Positions 19,032 through 26,766 of a stretch of 64,000 nt of DNA are shown here, one piece after another. A model generated the notes under the pieces. The model was given only the letters and a program-made list of their open reading frames with translations. It searched no databases and was not told where the DNA came from. Where the stretch lies: contig CAYWNA010000013.1 of assembly GCA_964459305.1 (NCBI GenBank), positions 37,213-101,212 of the forward strand. Reading direction: 5' to 3'. Every line of letters begins with the position of its first letter. Within the stretch, counting starts at the first letter, position 1. The translations under genes and the position numbers were made by a program. Origin of the DNA: CAYWNA01 sp964459305 (lineage in GTDB: Bacteria > Planctomycetota > Planctomycetia > Pirellulales > Pirellulaceae).

Positions 19032-20405
19032 TCAAGTCGCCGTGATCAACGCTTTGCGGTTCTCGTAGACCTTCTGAACGACATCGACGATATCGTCCAT
19101 GTCTTCTTTCGTGCCCAGCAGCAGGTTCTGTGAGAACCCGGCGGTTTCTTTGACCAGTTGCTCGACTTCCGGACAGGACAGCCTGTCGCGGTAGTCTTTG
19201 ATTCGTTTCTCGGAATAGATAGCCTTGAAGGTCTTCGATTTGAGGACCCCTTCGATGCTTCCTTCCCGGTTCTGAGAATGTCGTGAAATATTGCCCAGGC
19301 TATGGCCTATCGGAATACCTTCAGCTCTGACCGCTCTCAGGAACTGGTCGCGTGAGAGCCCGTCAAACTGCTCCGCCTTGTATCGGAAACCGAATGTATA
19401 ATGACTGACCCGTGTGGTCTCTGGATATTCCTTCCTGGGGACGATACCCGGTATCTCTTTCAATTTCGAAGCCAGGTACTTTCCATTCTTGTCGCGTTTT
19501 GCGATTTCCTGGTCGGAGGTATCCATCTGCGTCTTCACGATGGATGCCTGAAACTCGGTGATGCGGGCCTTGGTGCCCATGCCGGCATAGCCGTACTCGC
19601 CTGTTCTCAAGGAACCATGCGGTCTGGCAAAGTTGTGATAGGAATGAGCGCGATCCATCATTTCGTCGTCATCGCCAATGATGGCACCACCTTCGCCGCA
19701 GGTGATCACTTTGCCGTTCTGCAGGCTGAAGCAGCCGAAATCGCCAAAGGAACCGACTTTCTTTCCTTTCCATTCCGACATGTGGGCCTGGCACGCGTCT
19801 TCGACGACTTTCAAATCGCGGTCCTTTGCGATCTGCATGATCTTTTCGATATGACAGGGGCTGCCTCCGATGTGTACCGGAAGGATGGCGTACGTGTGTT
19901 CGGACATCTTTTCTGGAATCTTGTCCGGGTCCATGCTCCAGGTATCCGGGTCGACGTCAACAAAAACCGGCAAGGCGTTGTTCTGGAGAATGGCATGGAT
20001 CGTGGCAACGAAGGTGTAGGGGGTGACGATCACTTCATCACCGGCTCCGACATCCACCGAGTGAAGCGACACAATCAGAGCTTGTGTGCCACAGAACGTG
20101 AGAACACACCGTTTGGTGCCCATCAGTTTCGCAAAGTCTTTCTCCGCCTCATTCACCACCGCGCTTCTGGACCACCGGCCTTTGCGAAGTACCGGAATCA
20201 CGGCCTGCTCGTCGGCATCATCCCAAATGGGCCAACTGGGAAACGGCTCGGACCGCACGGGCTCGCCTCCCAGAACCGCCAGCTTAGAAGCGTCTTTGGA
20301 GAAGACTGAGGCTACGGAAGGCGTGCTTCCAGTGGCCACCGCCGAGAGCGAGCCCACCGAGGCCGCTGCCAAGAATTGACGTCTTCGAACTTTGTTGTCC
20401 GGCAT
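19032..20405 (-). CDS. Tat-exported DegT/DnrJ/EryC1/StrS aminotransferase (copy 1)
   Basis: Starting at the ATG at 20405 (AGGAGA 7 bases upstream), the product has 457 residues. A twin-arginine signal (VRRRQFLAAASVGSLSAVAT) opens it. The mature part is a fold-type I PLP aminotransferase: ALIVSLHSVDVGAGDEVIVT, then YTFVATIHAILQNNALPVFVD, VVEDACQAH, and the PLP-lysine motif FSLQNGKVITCGEGG with Lys near residue 232. All catalytic motifs are intact. Cytoplasmic relatives aminate nucleotide-linked keto-sugars; an exported enzyme would need a different keto-sugar. Tat export lets it fold with PLP first. It is the last of five such genes in this cluster and lies next to the triple-RidA gene. Confidence 0.92.
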   Translation of the reverse strand: MPDNKVRRRQFLAAASVGSLSAVATGSTPSVASVFSKDASKLAVLGGEPVRSEPFPSWPIWDDADEQAVIPVLRKGRWSRSAVVNEAEKDFAKLMGTKRCVLTFCGTQALIVSLHSVDVGAGDEVIVTPYTFVATIHAILQNNALPVFVDVDPDTWSMDPDKIPEKMSEHTYAILPVHIGGSPCHIEKIMQIAKDRDLKVVEDACQAHMSEWKGKKVGSFGDFGCFSLQNGKVITCGEGGAIIGDDDEMMDRAHSYHNFARPHGSLRTGEYGYAGMGTKARITEFQASIVKTQMDTSDQEIAKRDKNGKYLASKLKEIPGIVPRKEYPETTRVSHYTFGFRYKAEQFDGLSRDQFLRAVRAEGIPIGHSLGNISRHSQNREGSIEGVLKSKTFKAIYSEKRIKDYRDRLSCPEVEQLVKETAGFSQNLLLGTKEDMDDIVDVVQKVYENRKALITAT

Positions 20406-20465
20406 GGTTTTTCTCCTGTTGGGGAAGTAGGGTGAAACGCACCATTTCGACACCCCAGAAATCGT

Positions 20466-20534
20466 TCAACCCCAAGCCCAACGGGCTGGGTGTCTCCGTC
20501 GACGCGCGGCCCGCTGGGCCAGCGGTTAAACAAC
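20466..20534. repeat. palindromic repeat with nested hairpins
   Basis: Two GC-rich hairpins, AAGCCCAACGGGCTGG and GCGGCCCGCTGGGCCAGCGG, lie in tandem, ending in GGTTAAACAACC. They fill the gap between the RidA gene and aminotransferase copy 1. Family membership is inferred only from the layout. Confidence 0.55.
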
Positions 20535-20597
20535 CAAAACGCGCGCGGAGACAATGAACCGCGAGACGAAATCGCGGCTAGTTCGCTGGCTGCCCCA

Positions 20598-21836
20598 CTA
20601 CTCGCTTTCGACCGCGATCATGTCCAACGTCATTGTGCGTTTCTCTTTGCCGATGCCGTGCACCATGCACTTCGACGCTGCGGGGGCGCAGGTGTGGTCA
20701 TAGCGCCACAGCCGTACTCTGTCCATGCCGCTTGCCGAGCCCGCGTCGCTGACATAGTACGTCGCTTTGGCCATATGACGCAGGTCGCTGCCCGTCTTGG
20801 CGAGGATTGCCTCCAGTTGGTCAAATACGGCGAGGGATTCCTCCAGCCGACGGCCGGTCGCCTTTGGCACAAACAGACTGGAGATGTAGATCTGCCGTTC
20901 GGTGCGGACCAGGGCCACGCGGCTGAACAGCTTCGACGGACGCACCTCGGGCTGGTTGTAGTGCTGCACTTTCGGTGTCGATTCCGGAGTGGACGGCAAC
21001 TGCGCGATCAACTCGATTTCGACCGGAGGTGCGCCGAGCCATTCGACGAAAACCACCGGTGGCAGCATCTGATCGGGGAAGTGCTTCTTCAATACACGCC
21101 GGACATCATCCGCCGCCAAGGCCGGTCGTAGGAACACCTTTAGCTGCACTACGTGCGCTGGCGTGAGCTCGAAAGTCTCAAGCGTCTTCCATAGCCCCGA
21201 CATCGACTTATCGACGGCCGACTCGGTGAGTCCCGCTTCCGCCGGCACGCCGGACACATAGGCGATGCCGCCGCGCGGTAACACGGCTGCGTCGGCGTAG
21301 TCTTTGTCGCCGGCCACGGCCTCGCATCGCTCGAAAGCGACCGTCTTGCCCTTGTCTGCGGCGACAGCAACGGCATCAACGGCCACCAGTGCGTCGCGGT
21401 GCGGCATGGGCGTCAGCACCGAGGTGATCGCCGGGCGAACTTCTGGCTGCAACCGTTTGCTTAATTGCTCGCGTACACAGTCGACTGTGGACGGTACGAT
21501 CGCATAGACGTTCAGACGCACCAGTTGGCCAAGACTGGATCCAGAAGCCTTCAGCACGGCTTCCAGGTTGTCCAAGACCTGCTCGACCTGCTTATCGGCC
21601 GAACCTTTATCTACGATTTTTCCTTCGCTATCCACTGGCACCAACTGCCGCGTGTGAACCAGCGGCTGGCCTTCCACAATCACCGCCTGCGACATTCCGG
21701 CTGGTGCATCGAGAGGAAGGTACTGGACCGACGCGCCCGCCGTCTTCGAAGCGGGCTCATCCTCGGCTGCCGGGCACGCGGCCAGCGCGACGCCATAGCC
21801 AACCAAAAGAACTCCTGTATAAGATCGCCATGTCAT
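20598..21836 (-). CDS. exported lipoprotein with three RidA (YjgF/YER057c) domains
   Basis: The ATG at 21836 has AGGAGG at ideal spacing, giving 412 residues. The N-terminus is a lipoprotein signal with LAAC (Cys 21). Three RidA-like domains follow at about 40-158, 165-270 and 285-405. Each has the RidA pattern of a homotrimer-type fold, such as QVEQVLDNLEAVLKASGSSL and RLEESLAVFDQLEAILAKTG. The first keeps the catalytic Arg in VRPAITSV; the aligned position is Leu in the second (QMLPPVVFV) and Ser in the third (AASKCMVHG). RidA deaminates reactive enamine/imine products of PLP enzymes. Finding it exported between Tat-exported PLP aminotransferases strongly suggests a linked role. The three-domain chain could fold as a pseudo-trimer. 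Confidence 0.85.
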   Translation of the reverse strand: MTWRSYTGVLLVGYGVALAACPAAEDEPASKTAGASVQYLPLDAPAGMSQAVIVEGQPLVHTRQLVPVDSEGKIVDKGSADKQVEQVLDNLEAVLKASGSSLGQLVRLNVYAIVPSTVDCVREQLSKRLQPEVRPAITSVLTPMPHRDALVAVDAVAVAADKGKTVAFERCEAVAGDKDYADAAVLPRGGIAYVSGVPAEAGLTESAVDKSMSGLWKTLETFELTPAHVVQLKVFLRPALAADDVRRVLKKHFPDQMLPPVVFVEWLGAPPVEIELIAQLPSTPESTPKVQHYNQPEVRPSKLFSRVALVRTERQIYISSLFVPKATGRRLEESLAVFDQLEAILAKTGSDLRHMAKATYYVSDAGSASGMDRVRLWRYDHTCAPAASKCMVHGIGKEKRTMTLDMIAVESE

Positions 21837-21870
21837 GAGCGTCCTCCTATCGGACAATTGATAGTCTGTG

Positions 21871-21952
21871 GTTCGTAGTACCGCCTTCAGGCGGAAAACT
21901 TGGGTGGGACATGTACGTCGCTTCTGGTCCGCCTAAAGGCGGTACTACGAAC
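21871..21952. repeat. 24-bp inverted repeat element
   Basis: GTTCGTAGTACCGCCTTCAGG begins the left arm (21871-21894), matched by the inverted arm at 21929-21952 with a single pairing difference, around a 34-base loop. Each arm contains a small CCGCC/GGCGG hairpin of its own. Confidence 0.8.
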
Positions 21953-21992
21953 AGCCCACCAACTTCGCCGATATGCTTTCGGCCTTGGGGTC

Positions 21993-23495
21993 CTAGACCT
22001 TCTCCGGTAGTTCGAAGCCTTTCCGCCTTGGAATGTCGAGAAAACCGTTTGCATCCTCGTCGCCGGGGAAGATCTCCTTTTCTGGATCCCATTTGATCGG
22101 GCGTCCAAGCCAGCGGGCGATGTTGCCCAGATGGCACAGCGTGGCGACGCGATGACCATTTTCGATGTTCATGATCGGGTCTTTGCGCGACTTCACGCAA
22201 TCGTAGAAGTTTTGCATGTGGTTGTCGCTCTCGTAGACGCGGATCGCATCGGACGGTAGCGGGTCCTTGTCAAGCCCCTCTGGCTTGCACTCGTAGCCTC
22301 CGCGAATGATCGTGATTTCTCCTTTGTCGCCGATGAACGTCGCGCCGCCGCCCACGCGGGAATTGTAGGAGCTGAGCGTCAACACGACGCCGTTGGCATA
22401 CTTGTAGTTGATAATGGGCCTGCTGCAGACCGCATCGCCGTAATCGAGCTTGTCCGGCTTGTCGTAAACCACGGTCTTCATCTTCTCGGCCGGATCGACC
22501 CAGATCTCGACCGGACCGGTGTCGTCCGTCCCCAGGGCCCACTGGACCATGCTCAACCCGTGGCAACCCCAATTCAAGAGCTCGCCGCCCGAATAGGGCC
22601 GGAACGACATCCAGCCTGGGCCGATGGCCGTTTGTTCGGCCGGTTGGGGCTTGTAAGTTAGATCGGGCCCGTAAGGAGCACGCATCATCTGGCGATCAAC
22701 ATGGTTGTGCTCATCAGGATCTCGCGAGAAGTAATAATTGATCAGGCCGGGCTCATAGGGGACGCGTGACAGATAGAGATTAACGTTGTAGGGCACAACT
22801 TCGTTCGGCCCGCACCAGCGATCCCAATCGAGCCCCACTGGAATCGGCTGGGCCGGGAAATTGCACTCGTAGGGACTGGGGAAATTGTAGGCGATGATCT
22901 TCTGTATCTTGCCGATGCGGCCGTTGCGGATCAGTTCCACCGCTTTGCGAGTTTTGGTATTGGATCGCTGCTGTTCGCCGGTCTGGAAGACGCGCTTGTA
23001 CTTGCGGACCGCCTCGACCATCACACGCCCCTCGCGAATGGTGTGCGACAGAGGCTGTTCGCCGTACATGTCCTTGCCCGCCTGGGCGGCGTGGATGCAG
23101 GGAAGGTAGTGCTGGTGCTCGGGCGTGGCGTAGACGACGACATCCACGTCCTTGCGTTCCAGCATCTTGCGATAGTCCTGGTACGGCTCCGCCTTGTAGT
23201 GCTTGGCCCATTGCTTGGCGCGGGTCAAGTTGTAGTCGGAGACGGCAACGATTCTCGCTTCCGCCGGTGGTGCGCCCTGTGCACCTAGTCCGGTCTGCAG
23301 TTGCGAGTTGCGGCGACCGCAACCGATGATCCCCACGCCGATCTGTTCGTTGGGGCTTACGTTCGGCTTCTTGATCACGACAGGTCCCGGATTCCTTTGC
23401 GACGGTGGGCATCCCGGCAGTGCGATTCCGGCCGCGGCCGCACCTAACGCTCCGCCTAGCAGTCGACGTCGCGAGATTCTTCTATTTACGGTCAT
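21993..23495 (-). CDS. Tat-exported Gfo/Idh/MocA family oxidoreductase
   Basis: The 500-residue product starts MTVNRRISRRRLLGGALG, a twin-arginine signal that ends ALPGC, so it may be a Tat lipoprotein. A Rossmann motif (IGVGIIGCGRRN) follows near residue 52, then DVVVYATPEHQHYLPCIHAA. The family's catalytic-region EKP motif reads EQP here (MYGEQPLSHTIREGR). The C-terminal beta-sheet domain contains GWMSFRPYSGGELLNWGCHG, typical of planctomycete members. Family enzymes oxidise sugars or inositols with NAD(P). Tat export fits a protein that must leave the cell with its dinucleotide bound. It lies between aminotransferase copy 2 and the RidA gene. Confidence 0.9.
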   Translation of the reverse strand: MTVNRRISRRRLLGGALGAAAAGIALPGCPPSQRNPGPVVIKKPNVSPNEQIGVGIIGCGRRNSQLQTGLGAQGAPPAEARIVAVSDYNLTRAKQWAKHYKAEPYQDYRKMLERKDVDVVVYATPEHQHYLPCIHAAQAGKDMYGEQPLSHTIREGRVMVEAVRKYKRVFQTGEQQRSNTKTRKAVELIRNGRIGKIQKIIAYNFPSPYECNFPAQPIPVGLDWDRWCGPNEVVPYNVNLYLSRVPYEPGLINYYFSRDPDEHNHVDRQMMRAPYGPDLTYKPQPAEQTAIGPGWMSFRPYSGGELLNWGCHGLSMVQWALGTDDTGPVEIWVDPAEKMKTVVYDKPDKLDYGDAVCSRPIINYKYANGVVLTLSSYNSRVGGGATFIGDKGEITIIRGGYECKPEGLDKDPLPSDAIRVYESDNHMQNFYDCVKSRKDPIMNIENGHRVATLCHLGNIARWLGRPIKWDPEKEIFPGDEDANGFLDIPRRKGFELPEKV

Positions 23496-23587
23496 TGAGG
23501 TCTCCGCAATTACTTTTCGTCTTGAGCATTCGTGCCCTGAGTTTCGGATTGGTTTCGGACTCTTGAGGCTCGCTTAACCTCGCTAAA

Positions 23588-23677
23588 CCTCGTTCCCAAG
23601 CTTCAGCTTGGGAACGCGTTTCTTGGAAGCTCTGCTTCCCATCGAGCGAAGCAGAGCTTCGAGGACTTGGGAACCAG
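23588..23677. repeat. palindromic repeat, CCTCGTTCCCAAGC family (copy A)
   Basis: The hairpin CCCAAGCTTCAGCTTGGGAA is followed by GGAAGCTCTGCTTCC, GAAGCAGAGCTTCG and a closing CTTGGGAACCAG. Copy B at 25107-25214 has the same modules in the same order. The family is common between genes in planctomycetes. Confidence 0.85.
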
Positions 23678-23705
23678 CTCTCAGCGAAAGATGCGTGTTT
23701 CGTGA

Positions 23706-25061
23706 TCAGCCCACTTTCGCCAACGCGGCGCTGTGGGCTTGGATTCGGCGGACCGCTTCGACGATGTGATCGGTGTCGCTGGGTTCACCGAGAAGCAGAG
23801 TCTGCGACAGCCCGACGGTCGTCTCACAGACCTGCTTGTTGCCTTTCAGTGCATCGAAGCTGTCACGATAGGCTTTGAGCCGTTCGGCCGGGAACAGACG
23901 TTGGAAGCCGCGCGAATTGATCGCTTGGTCAAGCAGACCGTCGAAGTACTGTTCGCGATAGCCACTACTGGACGGAATACCTTCCGCGCGAAGGGCCCTT
24001 TGAAAATTGCTGCGCGATAGGCCATGGAATCCGTCTGGGTTGTATCGGAACGCGTAGAGATGCCAAACGGGCCGGCTGTTTTCCGGCAACCGCACCGGCT
24101 CGACTCCGGGGATCTCCCTCAACCCCGCCGTAATCCGATCGGCGTTCTGGCGCCGCCGTTCTGTGTCGGTGAGGAGTTTGTCGACTTGCTGCCGAAGCAT
24201 TCTGCCCTGGTAGTGGGTCATCCGATAGTTGAGTCCGCGACTGAAGCAGCCGCTGCCCTTGAATTCCCCGTACCCACGCCCGCAGTTATGGTAGGAGCGG
24301 GCGCGATCCAACAGTTCCTGGCTGGTGCCGGTGACGGCCCCGCCTTCGCCGGAGGGAATGTGCTTGGAGTTCTGGAAGCTGAAGCAGCCCAGATCGGCCA
24401 GCGTACCACACTTGCGGCCTTTGTACTCGGCCAGCCACGCCTGACACGCATCCTCGACGACGACGAGGTTGTGCTTCTTGGCGATCGCGTTGATGGGGTC
24501 CATGTCGCACGCCATACCGTAGATGTGAACCGGCAGGATAGCACGCGTGCGCTCGGTGATCCGACTCTCGATCGAAGCCGGGTCCATCGTCAGCGTGGCC
24601 GGATCGGTGTCGGCGAACACCGGCAGGGCCTTGTGCGCCAGCACCGCGTTGTACGTTGCGATGAAGGTATAGGGGGAAACGATCACTTCGTCTCCGGCAT
24701 CCACGCCCATTGTGTTCAGGGCGGTGAGCAGCGATGTCGTGCCGCTGGCCGTGGCAACGCAATCCTTGGCGCCGAGCAGTTCCGCGTAGGCTTTCTCGAA
24801 ATCTCCCACGTGCCCGCTGCCGCCGCCGGTTGACCACCGGCCGCTACGCAACACCTCGACGATTTGGGCCTCCCATGACTCGTCCCATTGCGGCCATTTC
24901 GGCCAGCCGCCCTTGTGCAAGGGTGTGCCCCCAAGCGCGGCCGGCTTGTCAGCCGCGGCGGCGAAAACCATCGGACTAGCGCCGGCGCCCAGGCAAGCAA
25001 GTGCTGCGGAACCTGCCGCTGTCGTCCGGACGAATTCACGTCGTGTCAGATCGTTTTTCAT
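23706..25061 (-). CDS. Tat-exported DegT/DnrJ/EryC1/StrS aminotransferase (copy 2)
   Basis: The 451-residue product opens MKNDLTRREFVRTTAAGSAA, a Tat signal with cleavage near MVFAAA. Conserved PLP-fold segments are VATASGTTSLLTALNTMGVD, SPYTFIATYNAVLAHKALPV, VVEDACQAWLAEYKG and FSFQNSKHIPSGEGG, with the PLP lysine near residue 233. A GGGAAGA lies 10 bases upstream of the ATG. It is clearly a paralogue of the other four copies but not a recent duplicate; many positions differ outside the motifs. It is flanked by two copies of the same palindromic repeat, which could promote recombination. Confidence 0.92.
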   Translation of the reverse strand: MKNDLTRREFVRTTAAGSAALACLGAGASPMVFAAAADKPAALGGTPLHKGGWPKWPQWDESWEAQIVEVLRSGRWSTGGGSGHVGDFEKAYAELLGAKDCVATASGTTSLLTALNTMGVDAGDEVIVSPYTFIATYNAVLAHKALPVFADTDPATLTMDPASIESRITERTRAILPVHIYGMACDMDPINAIAKKHNLVVVEDACQAWLAEYKGRKCGTLADLGCFSFQNSKHIPSGEGGAVTGTSQELLDRARSYHNCGRGYGEFKGSGCFSRGLNYRMTHYQGRMLRQQVDKLLTDTERRRQNADRITAGLREIPGVEPVRLPENSRPVWHLYAFRYNPDGFHGLSRSNFQRALRAEGIPSSSGYREQYFDGLLDQAINSRGFQRLFPAERLKAYRDSFDALKGNKQVCETTVGLSQTLLLGEPSDTDHIVEAVRRIQAHSAALAKVG

Positions 25062-25106
25062 GGCGTTGATTCTTCCCAGTTAAGGATCCTCGTAGATCTC
25101 GTTGGA

Positions 25107-25214
25107 CCTCGTTCCCAAGCTCCGGCTTGGGAACGCATCTCTTGGAAGCTCTGCTTCCTCTCGTGCGAAGCGGAGCTTCGCGGATAGGGTCCCCAAGCTG
25201 GAGCTTGGGGACCA
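25107..25214. repeat. palindromic repeat, CCTCGTTCCCAAGC family (copy B)
   Basis: Same module order as copy A: CCCAAGCTCCGGCTTGGGAA, GGAAGCTCTGCTTCC, GAAGCGGAGCTTCG, then an extra hairpin CCCCAAGCTGGAGCTTGGGG. Copies A and B bracket aminotransferase copy 2. Confidence 0.85.
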
Positions 25215-25244
25215 GTTGGTAACGCTCCAAACTTCCGCACCAGA

Positions 25245-26600
25245 CTACGCCGTGCGCATGGCCGTATAGACCTTGCGGATGGCCGCAATGATGTCTTTCA
25301 CGTCGTCATCGGTAAAGTTGGGGTCCATGATCACACCGCCAAAACGGTTGATAAAGTCGATGGTGCGCGGGCAGGACTCGGCTCCGTATTGGATCGCCTT
25401 GCCCTGGGGGGTGTTGAAGGAAGGCCAGTCGGGGTGGATCGTGACCTTGTTCTCGATCCGCGGGTTGCTCGGCAGGATGACCGAGCCGCCCGGTCCCCTG
25501 GCCGCGATTCCCTCGGCCCGCATCGCCCTTAAGAACTGATCGCGGCGTTTGCGATTGCCGTGGTCCAGGAAAACGGTCACGCCCAAGTCTCCCTCGACGT
25601 CCGGCGTCTTCCGGAGCTTCAGGCCGGGCAGGTCGGCGATGCCCTCGCGAACCTTCTTGGCATTCTTCCGCAGTCCGCTGCAGATCGTTTCGAGCTTCGT
25701 TAACTGGCCTTTCAGGACCGCGCCGGTGAATTCGTTCATGCGGAAATTGCACGAAGCGAAGGCCGCCATCAGACCGCCGCCAAGCGACTCCTTGTAGGGC
25801 GAGCGGATCACGCCTACGTCGTGGAAACGAACGGCTCGCTCGAAGAGTTCCGGATCACTGCTCGTCACGGCGCCGCCTTCGCCCGAGGTGATGCTTTTGC
25901 TGAGTTGGAAGCTGTTGATGCCGATGTCGCCGATCGCGCCGACATATTTGCCCTTGTAGCGGCCTCCCAGGCACTGGGCCGAGTCTTCCAGGACGCGCAG
26001 CTTGTGTTTGCGCGCGATCTCCATGATCGGGTCCATGTCAGCCGTGGTTCCCTGAAGGTGGACGGCGATGATTGCCTTGGTCCGCGGCGTGATCTTGGCT
26101 TCGATCCTCGTCGGGTCGATGTTCAACGACTCGTCGACCTCGACAAAAACCGGCAGGGCTCCCGCAAGGACGATGGCATCGTAGTCGGCGTACCAGGTCC
26201 AGGCGGGCAGAATGACCTCGTCACCGGGCCCGATTTCGAGGGCCCCCATGGCGGTGTAAAGGGCCGTCGTGCCCGACGTCACCCCGATGGCATTCTTGAC
26301 GCCGATGTGCTTTGCGTACGCCTGCTCGAATTGGAGGACCTTCGAGTCTGCGCCTCGCCAGCGGAAGGGAGCCTTCGACTCGAGGACCTCGATCAATTCT
26401 CTCTTCTCGACATCGTCGTAAAACTGAGGCCCATAGGGTCGATAGCTGAGTTGGCCCTTCCGTATCGGCGTGCCGCCGTCGATGGCCAGCTTCGCCTTGT
26501 CATCGGCCGCAGCCCCAGCAGATCCCGCGACGATCGACGCGGCACCCGCGGCGCCGACGGTTGCCAGGAATTCGCGACGGCTTTTCATCGGCTTATTCAT
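25245..26600 (-). CDS. Tat-exported DegT/DnrJ/EryC1/StrS aminotransferase (copy 3)
   Basis: The ATG at 26600 has AAAGGA 9 bases upstream; the frame is open for six codons further. The 451-residue product opens with MKSRREFLATVGAAGAASIV, a Tat signal. PLP-fold segments include VTSGTTALYTAMGALEIGPG, AWTWYADYDAIVLAGALPVF, VLEDSAQCLGGRYKGK and INSFQLSKSITSGEGG with the lysine near residue 234. It differs from the others in having AWTWYADYDA in place of PYTF(I/V)AT and EDSAQC in place of EDACQA, so it probably represents a separate subfamily with a different substrate. It sits mid-cluster. Confidence 0.92.
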   Translation of the reverse strand: MNKPMKSRREFLATVGAAGAASIVAGSAGAAADDKAKLAIDGGTPIRKGQLSYRPYGPQFYDDVEKRELIEVLESKAPFRWRGADSKVLQFEQAYAKHIGVKNAIGVTSGTTALYTAMGALEIGPGDEVILPAWTWYADYDAIVLAGALPVFVEVDESLNIDPTRIEAKITPRTKAIIAVHLQGTTADMDPIMEIARKHKLRVLEDSAQCLGGRYKGKYVGAIGDIGINSFQLSKSITSGEGGAVTSSDPELFERAVRFHDVGVIRSPYKESLGGGLMAAFASCNFRMNEFTGAVLKGQLTKLETICSGLRKNAKKVREGIADLPGLKLRKTPDVEGDLGVTVFLDHGNRKRRDQFLRAMRAEGIAARGPGGSVILPSNPRIENKVTIHPDWPSFNTPQGKAIQYGAESCPRTIDFINRFGGVIMDPNFTDDDVKDIIAAIRKVYTAMRTA

Positions 26601-26634
26601 TGGATTGTCCTTTCTCAAGCGTTGCGTAGTCTTA

Positions 26635-26756
26635 GGACCGCCCCTTTGGGGCTTTCGGATTCACGTTCCTTTTCCACCCAGGGTTGTGCGAGGTTCGCTG
26701 CACTCATCTCGCTCCACCCTGGGCTGACATAGGGGCACCCCTTCGGGGTTTTCGAG
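26635..26756. repeat. repeat with CCCCTTCGGGG-type hairpins
   Basis: Two short hairpins (CCGCCCCTTTGGGGC near 26638 and GGCACCCCTTCGGGG near 26733) flank an inverted CCACCCAGGGTTGTG / CCACCCTGGGC pair. It fills the gap between aminotransferase copies 4 and 3. Confidence 0.6.
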
Positions 26757-26766
26757 GCGTTACAGG

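Noticed and set aside
25036..25288. Short frames reading VPKLQLG and AWERGP
   Set aside because: They are translations of the CCTCGTTCCC palindromic repeat and not genes.
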